Assembly: GCA_015143295.1 (NCBI GenBank) | Contig: CM026561.1 | Location: 41,110,875 to 41,174,874, forward strand | Source: Tetracentron sinense | Taxonomy: Eukaryota > Streptophyta > Magnoliopsida > Trochodendrales > Trochodendraceae | DNA length: 64,000 nucleotides | Reading direction: 5' to 3' | Notes under the pieces: model-generated | What the model was told of the DNA's origin: nothing | The model's database searches: none | The model's input: the letters and a program-made list of their open reading frames with translations, nothing else | Shown here: one piece after another, positions 1-14,175 of the stretch | How the letters are laid out: each line of letters begins with the position of its first letter | Numbering within the stretch: the stretch's first letter is position 1 | Made by a program: the position numbers and the translations under genes

Positions 1-838
1 CTCAAGGGCCAACCCAAGTAATGCATGCAGTTCTAATTAATTGACCAGAATACCCTTGCTTCAATTTTCTAAACAAATTAATAATCTACATCATTGTTAG
101 AAAGAAAGAAGGGTAATGTGGGCATACTTGTATGTTAATCTAAGCAGTTTTTGTTCAACAAAAATATGGAGCCTCAAGGAATTTAGGTAAGCAAACATGC
201 ACCATGTTTTTTTGAGATTTTGCTATCCCCACTCTCCTATTGCATTTTTTCCTTTTCGGGGAAAGAAGACAAGGATTTTCTAGTGGTCCTCATAACTGTT
301 GACATAAAATCTTTGTCTTCTTACCTTTAAAATGGGAGAGTGCAACAGGGGGAGAGTGGGGCTAGCACTCCCCTTTTCTTTCTGGTACACAGAAAACATG
401 CACTATAATACTATATCACCCAGTTGTAGAGCTGAAGACTATCTTTGTCAGCTCAGGTGGGGCTTCAATATCTTTAACTATAATGTGGAGTTTGGGAACT
501 AACCCATTTGTTTTCCATATATCTGCAGTCGAAGTGATCAGATTCGGCTCGCTTTAACGCTTCTAAACAAAGTAGGCATTTTCCTCCATCTCCCTCCAGG
601 CCTCCTTTGGGCACCTTCGGCATTTGCAGACAGCTTCTCCATCTAAACAGTCTTTCCTTTTATCATCTAAACAAAGCCTGCCATATAAGAGAGAAGAAAC
701 AGACCATGAAACCTTAACTGTAACTTCGATTTTCTTTTGATTCCCTATTAAGGACAGGTCCACCCTTGATTCGGAATCGAGGCTTCGGGATGCTTCGTTG
801 CAGCTTCTTGCAGCAAGCTAAGTAACAGAAAAGGGAGT
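1..838. other. Upstream region of the MCTP gene, no gene seen
   Basis: AT-rich non-coding DNA ahead of the MCTP start codon. The last 300 bases or so are less AT-rich and contain pyrimidine runs, and probably hold the promoter and 5' leader, but no convincing TATA box could be fixed. A decayed inverted repeat lies at about 225-379 and is listed separately. Confidence 0.6.
225..379. repeat. Imperfect inverted-repeat (MITE-like) remnant
   Basis: The left end reads GCTATCCCCACTCTCC and the right end reads GGGGAGAGTGGGGCTAGC, its approximate reverse complement, about 150 bp apart. Related GCTAGCCC ends occur near 20101-20190, 26510-26590 and 63057-63216, so this is probably a copy of a small dispersed family. 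No target duplication was recognised. Confidence 0.4.
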
Positions 839-3800
839 ATGAAGCTGGTGGTGGAGGTGGTAGATGCCCAAAATCTTATGCCCAAAGACGGCGAAGGATC
901 ATCCAGCCCATTTGCAGAAGTTGACTTCGAGAACCAGAGAAGTAGAACCCACACTGTCCACAAAAACCTCAACCCTGTCTGGAACCAGAAGCTCTTCTTC
1001 AACCTCGACAACCCCAAGAGCCTCCATCACCACAACATTGAGGTCTGTGTCTACAACGAGAGGAAGTCGTTTCCTGGTCGCAACTTTCTTGGAAAGGTAA
1101 GAATTCATGGCTCAAACATTGTTCATAAAGGAGAAGAAGCTTATCAAGAGTTTCCCTTAGAAAAGAAGTTGTTTTTCTCGTCCATTAAAGGGGAGATTGG
1201 CTTGAAAATTTATATCTCGTCCGAATCTGAACCAAAATCTCCTCCATCATGTCCACCACCTCTTCCTGTTTCTGATAAAACTAACGTTACTACTACAGAT
1301 AAAATAGCTGTTTCTGATACTGAACCAGTCGCTGCAATCAGTAACACCTCAGTTACCCCTGAAACTATTGTCTCCAATACTTCTGCTGCAGCTACTACAG
1401 GGAAGACCCATACTTCTACTACAACATTTTCTGCAATCGGAGCTTCTAGCACGCCTGCTGCAGTAGCTGATTCTACTGGCGGTGCTTCTCCTGCTAAAGA
1501 GCTAAAGGAGGAGATCAAGGAACCCGTAGAAGTAAAAATCCAGACTACCCAACACATATACAAACATCAAGTATCACAGCAACCAGGGATATCGGTGGAG
1601 AGACAGCCAGAAGGCGTGCCATTAACCATGCATCAGATCAACCCACAAGCCCATCCGAACAACAGAGAGGACTACAAATTAAAGGACACAAGCCCCCGGC
1701 TTGGAGAGCGATGGCCACATGGAGGAGTACGTGGTGGAGGAGGAGGGTGGATGGGTGGCGACAAATTAACCAGCACATACGACCTTGTCGAACAGATGTA
1801 CTATCTGTATGTTCGGGTTGTGAAAGCCAAAGACCTCTCTACCAACGCCCTCAGCGGAAGCTGTGACCCATACGCTGAGGTGAAACTCGGGAACTACAAA
1901 GGGACAACAAGGCACTTCGAGAAGAAAACAAACCCCGAGTGGAACCAGGTATTTGCGTTCTCCAAAGACAGGATTCAGTCGTCAGCACTGGAGGTTTTCG
2001 TCAAGGACAGAGAGATGATGGGGAGAGATGATTACCTTGGAAGGGTGGTGTTTGACATGAACGAGGTGCCGACTAGAGTACCACCGGACAGTACCTTGGC
2101 GCCTCAGTGGTACAGATTGGAAGAGCGGCGAGGAGAGGGAAAGGTGAAAGGCGAGATCATGCTTGCAGTTTGGATGGGAACACAAGCTGATGAAGCCTTC
2201 CCAGAGGCCTGGCACTCTGATGCAGCCTCTGTTCATGGAGAAGGTGTGTTCAATATCCGATCAAAGGTTTATGTATCGCCCAAATTATGGTACCTCAGAG
2301 TGAATGTGATTGAAGCCCAGGATGTACAACCAAATGACAGAAGCCGTCAACCGGGGGTTTTCGTGAAGGCTCAGGTGGGCGGTCAGGTGCTCAAAACCAA
2401 GATATGTGCTAATCGTACCATTAACCCTTTATGGAACGAAGATCTAGTCTTTGTAGCAGCCGAGCCATTCGAAGAACAGTTGGTACTTACAATTGAGGAT
2501 CATGTGCACCATTCCAAAGATGATGTACTAGGGAAGATAAGCCTGCCACTGCACTTGTTTGAGAAGCGACTGGACCACCGGCCCGTTGATACTCGCTGGT
2601 TCAACCTCGAGAAATTTGGTTTTGGTGTCCTGGAGGGTGACATGAGGAAGGAGCTCAAGTTTTCAAGCAGAATCCACCTGAGAGTCTGTCTCGAAGGCGG
2701 TTACCATGTACTGGATGAATCAACCATGTACATAAGTGACCAACGCCCAACTGCACGGCAGCTCTGGAAGCAGCCGATTGGGATATTAGAAGTCGGCATC
2801 TTAAGCGCACAAGGACTACTACCAATGAAGATGAAAGATGGCCGAGGCACCACAGATGCTTACTGTGTAGCCAAGTATGGGCAGAAATGGGTACGAACCA
2901 GAACTATAATTGACAGCTTCAGTCCCAGATGGAATGAGCAATATACCTGGGAGGTGTATGATCCTTGCACAGTGATCACACTGGGAGTTTTCGATAACTG
3001 CCACTTGAACAGCCATGAGAAACCAACTGCAGGTGGTGGTGGTGGCGCTACAAGAGACTCACGGATCGGAAAGGTACGAATTAGACTATCAACTCTAGAA
3101 GCAGATCGGATATACACACATTCATACCCACTTCTTGTTCTTCACCCATCTGGGGTGAAGAAGATGGGTGAGCTCCAATTAGCAGTTCGTTTAACCTGCT
3201 TATCTCTAGCTAACATAATATACCTCTATGGCCATCCACTACTTCCAAAGATGCATTACCTACACCCTTTTACTGTGAACCAACTGGACATTCTAAGATT
3301 CCAGGCCATGAACATAGTAGCCGTAAGGCTCGGACGGGCTGAACCGCCACTAAGGAAAGAGGTTGTTGAATACATGCTGGATGTTGATTCCCACATGTGG
3401 AGTATGAGAAGAAGCAAAGCTAACTTCTTTAGGATCATGTCGCTACTGTCAGGTATGATTTCTATCAGCAGATGGTTTGGTGATGTTTGTCACTGGAAGA
3501 ACCCGATCACGTCAGTGCTGGTTCATGTTCTGTTCCTGATTTTAATTTGCTACCCAGAACTGATACTGCCGACCATCTTCCTGTACATGTGCCTGATCGG
3601 GATATGGAACTACAGGTTCCGCCTGAGGCACCCACCACACATGGATACTAAACTTTCATGGGCAGAAGCAGTAAACCCAGATGAGCTGGACGAAGAATTC
3701 GACACTTTTCCTACATCTAAGCCACAGGATATAGTCCGACTTAGGTACGATAGGCTTCGAAGTGTGGCCGGGAGGATTCAGACAGTGGTGGGAGACATGG

Positions 3801-4036
3801 CGACGCAGGGAGAGAGATTCCAGTCTCTGCTAAGCTGGAGGGACCCAAGAGCAACAAGCCTCTTCATAGTCTTCTGTCTTTGTGCAGCTGTGGTGCTGTA
3901 CATGACGCCATTCAGAATAGTGGCTTTGATTGCAGGGTTATACATGCTCCGGCACCCGAGATTTCGGAGCAAGATGCCTTCTGTACCCAACAATTTCTTC
4001 AAGAGACTGCCAGCTCGAATAGACAGCATGCTCTGA
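839..4036 (+). CDS. MCTP family protein (QUIRKY/FTIP type): multiple C2 domains plus C-terminal transmembrane region
   Basis: A single-exon frame of 1065 residues, the usual intronless form of plant MCTPs. The start MKLVVEVVDAQNL begins directly in the first C2 domain, as in relatives. Domains seen: C2A about residues 1-128; a Ser/Thr/Pro-rich linker of about 180 residues; C2B from about 312 (YLYVRVVKAKDL); C2C from about 483 (WYLRVNVIEAQDV); C2D from about 647 (ILEVGILSAQGLL); then the MCTP C-terminal (PRT_C) region with hydrophobic segments near 889-925 and 1003-1035. Family knowledge: these proteins sit in the ER at plasmodesmata, where C2 domains bind membrane lipid, often with calcium, and they affect cell-to-cell signalling or movement of FT-like proteins. 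The long linker and overall length suit the QUIRKY-like group better than the short FTIP1 group, but the exact paralogue is an inference. Nothing in the frame is broken. Confidence 0.95.
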   Translation: MKLVVEVVDAQNLMPKDGEGSSSPFAEVDFENQRSRTHTVHKNLNPVWNQKLFFNLDNPKSLHHHNIEVCVYNERKSFPGRNFLGKVRIHGSNIVHKGEEAYQEFPLEKKLFFSSIKGEIGLKIYISSESEPKSPPSCPPPLPVSDKTNVTTTDKIAVSDTEPVAAISNTSVTPETIVSNTSAAATTGKTHTSTTTFSAIGASSTPAAVADSTGGASPAKELKEEIKEPVEVKIQTTQHIYKHQVSQQPGISVERQPEGVPLTMHQINPQAHPNNREDYKLKDTSPRLGERWPHGGVRGGGGGWMGGDKLTSTYDLVEQMYYLYVRVVKAKDLSTNALSGSCDPYAEVKLGNYKGTTRHFEKKTNPEWNQVFAFSKDRIQSSALEVFVKDREMMGRDDYLGRVVFDMNEVPTRVPPDSTLAPQWYRLEERRGEGKVKGEIMLAVWMGTQADEAFPEAWHSDAASVHGEGVFNIRSKVYVSPKLWYLRVNVIEAQDVQPNDRSRQPGVFVKAQVGGQVLKTKICANRTINPLWNEDLVFVAAEPFEEQLVLTIEDHVHHSKDDVLGKISLPLHLFEKRLDHRPVDTRWFNLEKFGFGVLEGDMRKELKFSSRIHLRVCLEGGYHVLDESTMYISDQRPTARQLWKQPIGILEVGILSAQGLLPMKMKDGRGTTDAYCVAKYGQKWVRTRTIIDSFSPRWNEQYTWEVYDPCTVITLGVFDNCHLNSHEKPTAGGGGGATRDSRIGKVRIRLSTLEADRIYTHSYPLLVLHPSGVKKMGELQLAVRLTCLSLANIIYLYGHPLLPKMHYLHPFTVNQLDILRFQAMNIVAVRLGRAEPPLRKEVVEYMLDVDSHMWSMRRSKANFFRIMSLLSGMISISRWFGDVCHWKNPITSVLVHVLFLILICYPELILPTIFLYMCLIGIWNYRFRLRHPPHMDTKLSWAEAVNPDELDEEFDTFPTSKPQDIVRLRYDRLRSVAGRIQTVVGDMATQGERFQSLLSWRDPRATSLFIVFCLCAAVVLYMTPFRIVALIAGLYMLRHPRFRSKMPSVPNNFFKRLPARIDSML

Positions 4037-4562
4037 CAAGAGGAACACAAGTCTGTTCCTAGCTGCTGGTACCACTGATGCGGTGAACATTTTGGAAAGC
4101 TAGCTCTGTCCCTTTGAATTGTCTTTGCTTTGATTAATGAGTTATCTGTTTTCTATTTCCTTATTGTTGTTTTTTCTTTTGGAGAGATGTTTGTATGATA
4201 CACAAAGATGAGTCTGATGCGCTGAGGCTTCTTTATGTAATAGGTTTCATAAAGTTGTGTTGATGGGTTTTCTTCAAATTTCATACAAAAAAGACTCCAA
4301 CTAAGTTTAGAAAACGAGGATGATGAGCTAGGGGTAATATTAGGAAGGTTTCACCGGCGCAATTGGAAAGGTGCATATTGGGGGCGGGCTATCACTCATG
4401 CCCCATTGCTAAATAACCATATCTGCTCCTAACAGAGTAGCTAGCTCGGATAGTAGAAATGCACAAACAGGTTATCACTTTATCTCCTAACAAAAAAAGG
4501 CATACAAAAAAACATCCAAGCCAGATATTTCAAGGAAATCAGCTTTATTTCAAGGAGTGTGA
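4037..4562. other. 3' flank of MCTP, no gene seen
   Basis: Probable 3' untranslated region of the MCTP gene followed by AT-rich spacer. No coding exon or recognisable element was found. Confidence 0.5.
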
Positions 4563-5111
4563 TTGAGTAGGTTTACCCCAATGGCACCTTAGCAATAACC
4601 TTAGGTGTGACTTTGTGTGTTTAGGGATTACTTTACCTCCTTAACGAAAATAGAAAAAAAAAAAACTCACCACTCATCATATACTATGGCTAAAATGCTA
4701 ATTTTCGACATAATTATTCCATTTTACCCCGGGATAGATCCTCAAAAAACTACTCTAGCATGAGAGTAGAACAATTGAATCTATCATGCATGGCCAATGA
4801 GCCACCGTCTACTACACAATAAAAATGGAAAAGGAATATTCATTGAGTGGGTTTACCCTAATGCCACATTAACGGTAACCTTAGGTCTGATGATTTAGGT
4901 GTTACCGTACCTCCTTAACCAAAACAAAATCACCACTCATCATATGCTATGGCTGAAATGCTAAATTTCGACATAATTATTCCATATTAACCAGGTTGAG
5001 ATCCTTAAAAAACTACTCTAGCATGAGAATAGAATGACTGAATCTATCATGCATGACCAGTGAGCCACTCTGTCTACTACACAATAAAAATGGAAAAGTA
5101 ATATCCATTGC
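4563..5111. repeat. Diverged tandem duplication, unit about 275 bp
   Basis: The segments at about 4563-4838 and 4845-5111 align along their length. Both contain CACCACTCATCATAT, CGACATAATTATTCCAT, AAACTACTCTAGCATGAGA and TCTACTACACAATAAAAATG. The two units differ by scattered substitutions and small indels, so this is an old local duplication between the convergent MCTP and eL6 genes. Confidence 0.8.
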
Positions 5112-5252
5112 ATAATGCAAGCCTAGAACAACATATAAATTTGGGTGTCTGCCAGTAAAAACTGAAAAGGTACAACCCACTTGTGACCAAAATCAAACAA
5201 AATCTGAAGTCGGAGAAAAATAGCAGTCTTAACACTTCTTGAGGTGTTTACT

Positions 5253-9267
<4,015 letters not shown>

Positions 9268-9312
9268 TGATAAGCTTCAAAGTCTCTGCAACTCTCACTC
9301 ACAGTCGCGCAC

Positions 9313-9353
9313 AAACCCTAACGCCGCTTCCAAGCGAAACAACAAAACCCTAG
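9313..9353. promoter_or_regulatory. Two telo-boxes upstream of the eL6 gene
   Basis: AAACCCTAA at 9313-9321 and AAACCCTAG at 9345-9353 lie 46-86 bp upstream of the eL6 start codon. Telo-boxes (AAACCCTA) are well-known elements in promoters and leaders of plant ribosomal protein genes and act in either orientation. The transcription start is not resolved here. Confidence 0.7.
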
Positions 9354-9367
9354 ATGCCTTAATATAG

Positions 9368-10585
9368 TGAGGGAGCTCTCGTCATGCCAACGTTTTTGGG
9401 TTTCCCACTTTTGCCCCTTTCAGTCTAAGGGGAATAATCCACCTCTTTAGCCGGTGACGCGATGAGGGGCGTCTCGGCTCCCTTCTTTTACCTTTGGTTG
9501 TCGAAAAAATAAGTACAAACATGGGAAAAAAATTAGATAAAACATAATTAAAAATTATATTAAAAACCCAAAAAATAATAATTTATTTTCCATCTTTTTA
9601 TCAATTTTCTCGACATAGCATTAGTGTGTTCCACTTTTAACTTTTTTTTAATGTTAAGATTCACTCATCTACCCTTGTTTTTAAAAATAATAATAATAAT
9701 AACTACATAATTTAAACAAAAAAAAATTTAACCCGATTTAATGAAGGGACAGTTTTGTGAGAGCGAGTAGCAATAATTCGCTCCTCACCGAACTATGATC
9801 ATCTGTGTATGGGTCTCCGAAAAAAAAAATTTCTTAATCCGTCAATTCAAAGAATTAATGGTCAAAATTAGAGCTGCACTCTGGAAAATGATAAAATAAG
9901 CCGAGCTGAATTTAATTTTGACCCTTAATTATTTGAAGGGTAGTTATTAGCCTACCATATATTTTACTATGTTTTCAAATGTCGTGTCCACAGGTTCCTT
10001 CTAACACTTAATTTAAGTATGGTTAAGCTTAACAAAATTAAAATTAATATATATTAATATTTTTTCTATAAACTAAGGTAGGTATAGACTAATGAAGATT
10101 GCATGTTTCACTACATAGTGGAATGCGACGATAAGTTAAAACATTTTTCTTATTGGAATTAAAGAACTAAGATTTGATAGTATATTCGAAAATATATTTG
10201 AAAGCGAGTACCTAAAAGCTGGTTCTTGCATTGAGAGTTAATCAAGGCTGTCAACTTTTGTGGGGGGATTTTTAGGCATCATTCATCAAGTTTGGTTAGG
10301 ATTTGAGGTAAGTTAGTAGTCATGCAACTGCCACACCGCATCATATTCAACACGAAGGTTAATTGAATTTTACACAAATCTCTAAAAAACATTTTATAAG
10401 ACTTTTTTGCTGAAATATATTTTTTATTTTGTAATTTGATGATTTTATTGTTAATTTGTTATGTGTGAATTTAGTATGAGATAAATATTTTATTTGGTTT
10501 AATATAAATTTATGAGGTTTTGTCTGATTATTTATTACTTACCTGATTATTCAATTACCTAGGAGGTAAATTGCTTCAAAAATTA
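9368..10585. other. AT-rich intergenic region, no gene seen
   Basis: Upstream of eL6 the sequence becomes AT-rich with poly-A and poly-T runs. Short stretches resemble MITE arms (for example near 9645-9760). No open frame or splice pattern suggesting a gene was found. Confidence 0.55.
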
Positions 10586-11110
10586 CTAGTGGATTGAACA
10601 TGTGACACACGTGAAAGAGAGGGGAGGGGGAGAGAGACTGGAAAGAGAGATCTTAGTGAGGGACATTTTGGAAAAAAATCAAAGAATATTTTGGGTAAAA
10701 AAACTTGAGGGACATTTTAGGTAAAAAAAAAATTGTGAGAGACATGTTGGGTATAGAAACATGGCGTATGGACATTTTGAGAACCCAAAAGCTTTAGGAG
10801 TATTTTGGGTATAGAAAAAATGAGGGCATTTTGGGTATAGAAAAAATTGAAGGACATTATAGAAATAAAAAAGATAAAATATAGGCAAACTTGAGGAGCA
10901 TTTTGAGTTAAAAAATTTGTAAGGGTATTTTGGGTATAGAAATTTGACTTAGGGACATTTTGAGAACAAAAAAATATTCAGGACATTCTTACTATAAGAA
11001 ACAATTTGATGTCATTTTAGGTATAGAAACTGACTTAAGGGCATTGTGAGAATAAAAAGAACTTTAGGAACATTTTGGCCAAGAATAATAAATTAACGGA
11101 CATGATACAA
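10586..11110 (-). mobile_element. Helitron-like element end with internal degenerate minisatellite
   Basis: On the minus strand the sequence ends in CTAG (plus 10586-10589) followed by host T, with a CACGTG-containing subterminal region. This matches the Helitron 3' ends at 32713 and 54715, as does the adjacent GA-rich segment. From about 10660 to 11090 there are roughly a dozen degenerate units built on GGGACATTTTGGGTATAGAA. The opposite (5' TC) end was not identified, so the right boundary is approximate. Confidence 0.5.
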
Positions 11111-11335
11111 TTGGACCGATCGAATAGGGAATTGGTTACCAGGCCAGTTCTACGGTCAGTCCGGTTATGAAAACATTATTTTTTATATAGATAAATGAAA
11201 GTTTTAGGATTATATTAAATTTCATTAAACTTTTTAAGTCCTCTATATTTTTTGGTAAAAAAACCCTCTATATCTAAAAGTAAAACATAGTTTTGAAATT
11301 AAGTAAAATTTAGTCAATGTTTTCATCCTCATTAT

Positions 11336-11769
11336 GGGCCAGTTTGGTTTGGATTATTCTAGTTATAAGCGATTATGCTAATAAGCGCTGATTCTATAAT
11401 CCTGTTTGGCTAACACTCTACTAATAAGCGATTATTTAGTCATTTTAAAAAATGGTATTCTAGTCATTTTTAGAAAAAAGAGAAAATATTTTTAAAAACT
11501 TACTTTTAAGTTTAATAGATTTTATTAGCCTTACTGAGTAGAAATTTGAGTGTTTACAATAATTTTCATATAATATTAAAGGTCATAAGCGGTTACGTTC
11601 CACAATAATCATCTTCTGATGAGATTATAGAATAACCGATTATTTCTATAATCAGTTATTACATAAGTACTTATGACGAGTCAAACCAAACACTATTATG
11701 AAACATAATCTGGACATAAGTGATTATGTACCAAATAAGTACTTATAATAATCTGAACCAAACGAGTCC
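11336..11769. mobile_element. MITE with GGGCC-type terminal inverted repeats
   Basis: The left terminus GGGCCAGTTTGGTTTGGAT and the right terminus, read in reverse complement, GGACTCGTTTGGTTCAGAT, form inverted repeats of at least 20 bp with mismatches. Possible 3-bp TAT duplications flank them at 11333-11335 and 11770-11772. The interior has repeated AAGCGATTAT/ATAATCGCTT-like words. No coding capacity. Superfamily is uncertain; the tips resemble widespread GTTTGGTT MITEs. Confidence 0.6.
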
Positions 11770-12367
11770 TATATTAGTAAATAAATAACATAAATATGAA
11801 GTGGTTATTTTTAATCAAGAAAATTAGTGACTCTAAACTTATCAACCAATAATTGACCCTTAAATAGAAAATCACACACTTTTTAGATGTGAAGCTAGTA
11901 AAAAAATGTTTTGACCTATTTGTGGGAGATTAATGATTGACACGACTTGTACTAACACTTCTCATTTACTCTTGATTATCGTACAAGAGCATGTGTAAAG
12001 AAAATTTTACCATATGGCATGGGGTAAGAGTGGGTTGTAAATCATAAATAGGTAAGGGCAACCTGACTCCGTACCCTACATTGAAAGCCTAATTAAGAGC
12101 CAATCACAACTTAAAAATACAAAATTTAATGATACTAAACGGTTATTTCTCTTATGTTTTTTAAATAATAATAATAGATTGTATTTTGTAATTGGAGATG
12201 GAGGAATCTAATATCTTTATTGTACTAAAATAAGACTAAAATTATTGATTTCCTCTCAATTGAGGGAGGTGAGAGGTCTTGGGATTGAATCACATTAGAC
12301 ATATTTTCCTAATAAATTAGTATTAGATTTCCTTGTTGATGTGGAAGACAATTAACTCAGCTTCAAC
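11770..12367. other. Intergenic region, no gene seen
   Basis: AT-rich spacer between two MITEs; no supported feature. Confidence 0.5.
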
Positions 12368-12789
12368 TAAGGCTGCAAATGGATCCGATTTAGACCATAT
12401 TTAACTATATTAGAATTAGATCTGAATAAAATTTGATAGATCTGAATTAGATCCAAGATTCATTGATCATGAATTTCTCAAGTTGAATTTTATTATATAT
12501 TGAAGATATGAATTTGATATGAATTTCGTTAATGCTAATATCTTTATAATATATATTTTAATTAACAATAAAAGATTTTGTGAATAGTATTGTCATATAT
12601 TTACACAATTATACAATAATAATAATTATAATAATATAATTGGATTAGATTTTAATAGGATCAGATGGAATTTGTATAGATCCAAATTCATGATCTCATA
12701 TCCATCCAATCCAACTGATTTACAATGGGATTAGGATCTGGTTTAATCGGAATGGATCTGAATCTTGATCTAATCAATTGACAACCTTA
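12368..12789. mobile_element. hAT-type MITE with GATCTGAAT-rich ends
   Basis: Left end TAAGGCTGCAAATGGATCC and right end, in reverse complement, TAAGGTTGTCAATTGATTAG are inverted repeats. They are flanked by GCTTCAAC (12360-12367) and TCTTCAAC (12790-12797), an 8-bp duplication with one mismatch, which is the hAT target-site length. The interior repeats AGATCTGAAT-like words. It is related in design to the element at 38764-39267. Confidence 0.75.
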
Positions 12790-13627
12790 TCTTCAACCTA
12801 ATGTGGTAGCAAGGTTTTTAATGTCCAAAAGTTTGATCCTTTCAAACCCTAACAATCAAAATGAATTTTCTTGAAATTTCAAAAAAATTGAGTTTTGAAA
12901 ATTTTAATCATCATAAATATGTTTCCAAAATTTTGAAATTTCATATGAAGTTAATTAACAATTTTTTTTTTCTATTTTCAACAATTTTTTTTTTATATAC
13001 TTTTACTTATTTTAAAAGTAAGTAATTTATATTTATTGTATTAAACTATATTATATACTTTATAAGATACTTGAGATTTAAACTAATGGTTTATACTTAT
13101 TAAACTAATAATTTCTATCAACAAAAAAAAAAAACTAATAATTTATAATAATATTCTAAACTAATATTTTTCACTTATTATATTACATATAAAAGAATTT
13201 TATATTAGTAATATATTATTTATAGTGTATAATTAATAAGTGTAGTTTGTAGTTTATAACTAACAAGTCTAAAATAAATATAGTTTATAATATAATTTAG
13301 AGTTTATATTTGACAAAAATATTTTATAGTTACATAAAATTAATAAGTATTGTTTATATTTATCAAAGAAAAATACAATTAATAAAATAAAATTATAAGA
13401 GTTTAATAAATTGTAATTTTTTTTTTGAAAATTTGAGAACTATTCATTAAAATTTTATCAATAAAACATTTGGGAAAAAGTAGAATATCTTACTGAAATT
13501 CATAAATTTTGACCAAACTGTACCAAACAATTTTGAAGACTTTTCCATTTTTTTGGTAGGGTTTAGGTGAAATTGAATTTTTAATCGACATTTCAAACCA
13601 TGTGTGGCAGAATCGAAACCCATTAAC
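12790..13627. other. Very AT-rich intergenic region, no gene seen
   Basis: Long A/T-dominated stretch with repeated TTTATAGTTTATA-like words around 13020-13400. No feature beyond low complexity is supported. Confidence 0.5.
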
Positions 13628-14150
13628 TAGGGTTGTCAAAAAAACATGTAACACCGGTGTTTGACCGGCCTTTTGGGCATGGTTAGGGATTTACCGTTAT
13701 AAGTAAGGGTAGGATTAGGGCTAACCCCTGCCCTATGTGGTTCTGCCCTTTGAGAGCCCTACCCTAACTCTAACCCCCTTAAAACCCTTATCCCAACTCC
13801 TTAAAACACTAATCCTAAGCCCTTGATTCCTAACCCTAGTAATGTGATTATCCCTAACACTTTCGTTACTGCCTTAGTTTGTTCCTAAGATAAGCTTTAT
13901 TTTATCTAGTTTTAATACTATACTTTTATATTTACTTTATTAATTAATTTCAATTGAATAATCTATTTGGTTGGCAACTGATATAGAAAAAAATTCATCA
14001 TTTTGAATGAGAAAAAACATCTCACTTTTTTTTCTTAACCAGTTGCCCTGGCTCGATGCTTAAGGGAAGGGTTAGGTCTTGCCCTTATAAGTAAGGGCAT
14101 GGTTAGGACTGACTCTGCCCTATGCCGTCCCTTGCCTTTTAACAGCCCTA
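13628..14150. mobile_element. Probable hAT-type MITE
   Basis: TAGGGTTGTCAA at the left and TTAACAGCCCTA at the right form the same kind of tip as the clear hAT element at 38764-39267. The putative 8-bp flanks (CCATTAAC and TCGCTAAC) agree at only five positions, so the boundaries are inferred from the tips. The interior contains words like CCCTAACTCTAACCC. Confidence 0.45.
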
Positions 14151-14175
14151 TCGCTAACTCTTAAGAAAGTGAAAC

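Noticed and set aside
10679..10888. 69-codon minus frame rich in Phe, Tyr and Pro
   Set aside because: Produced by the degenerate GGGACATTTTGGGTATAG minisatellite.
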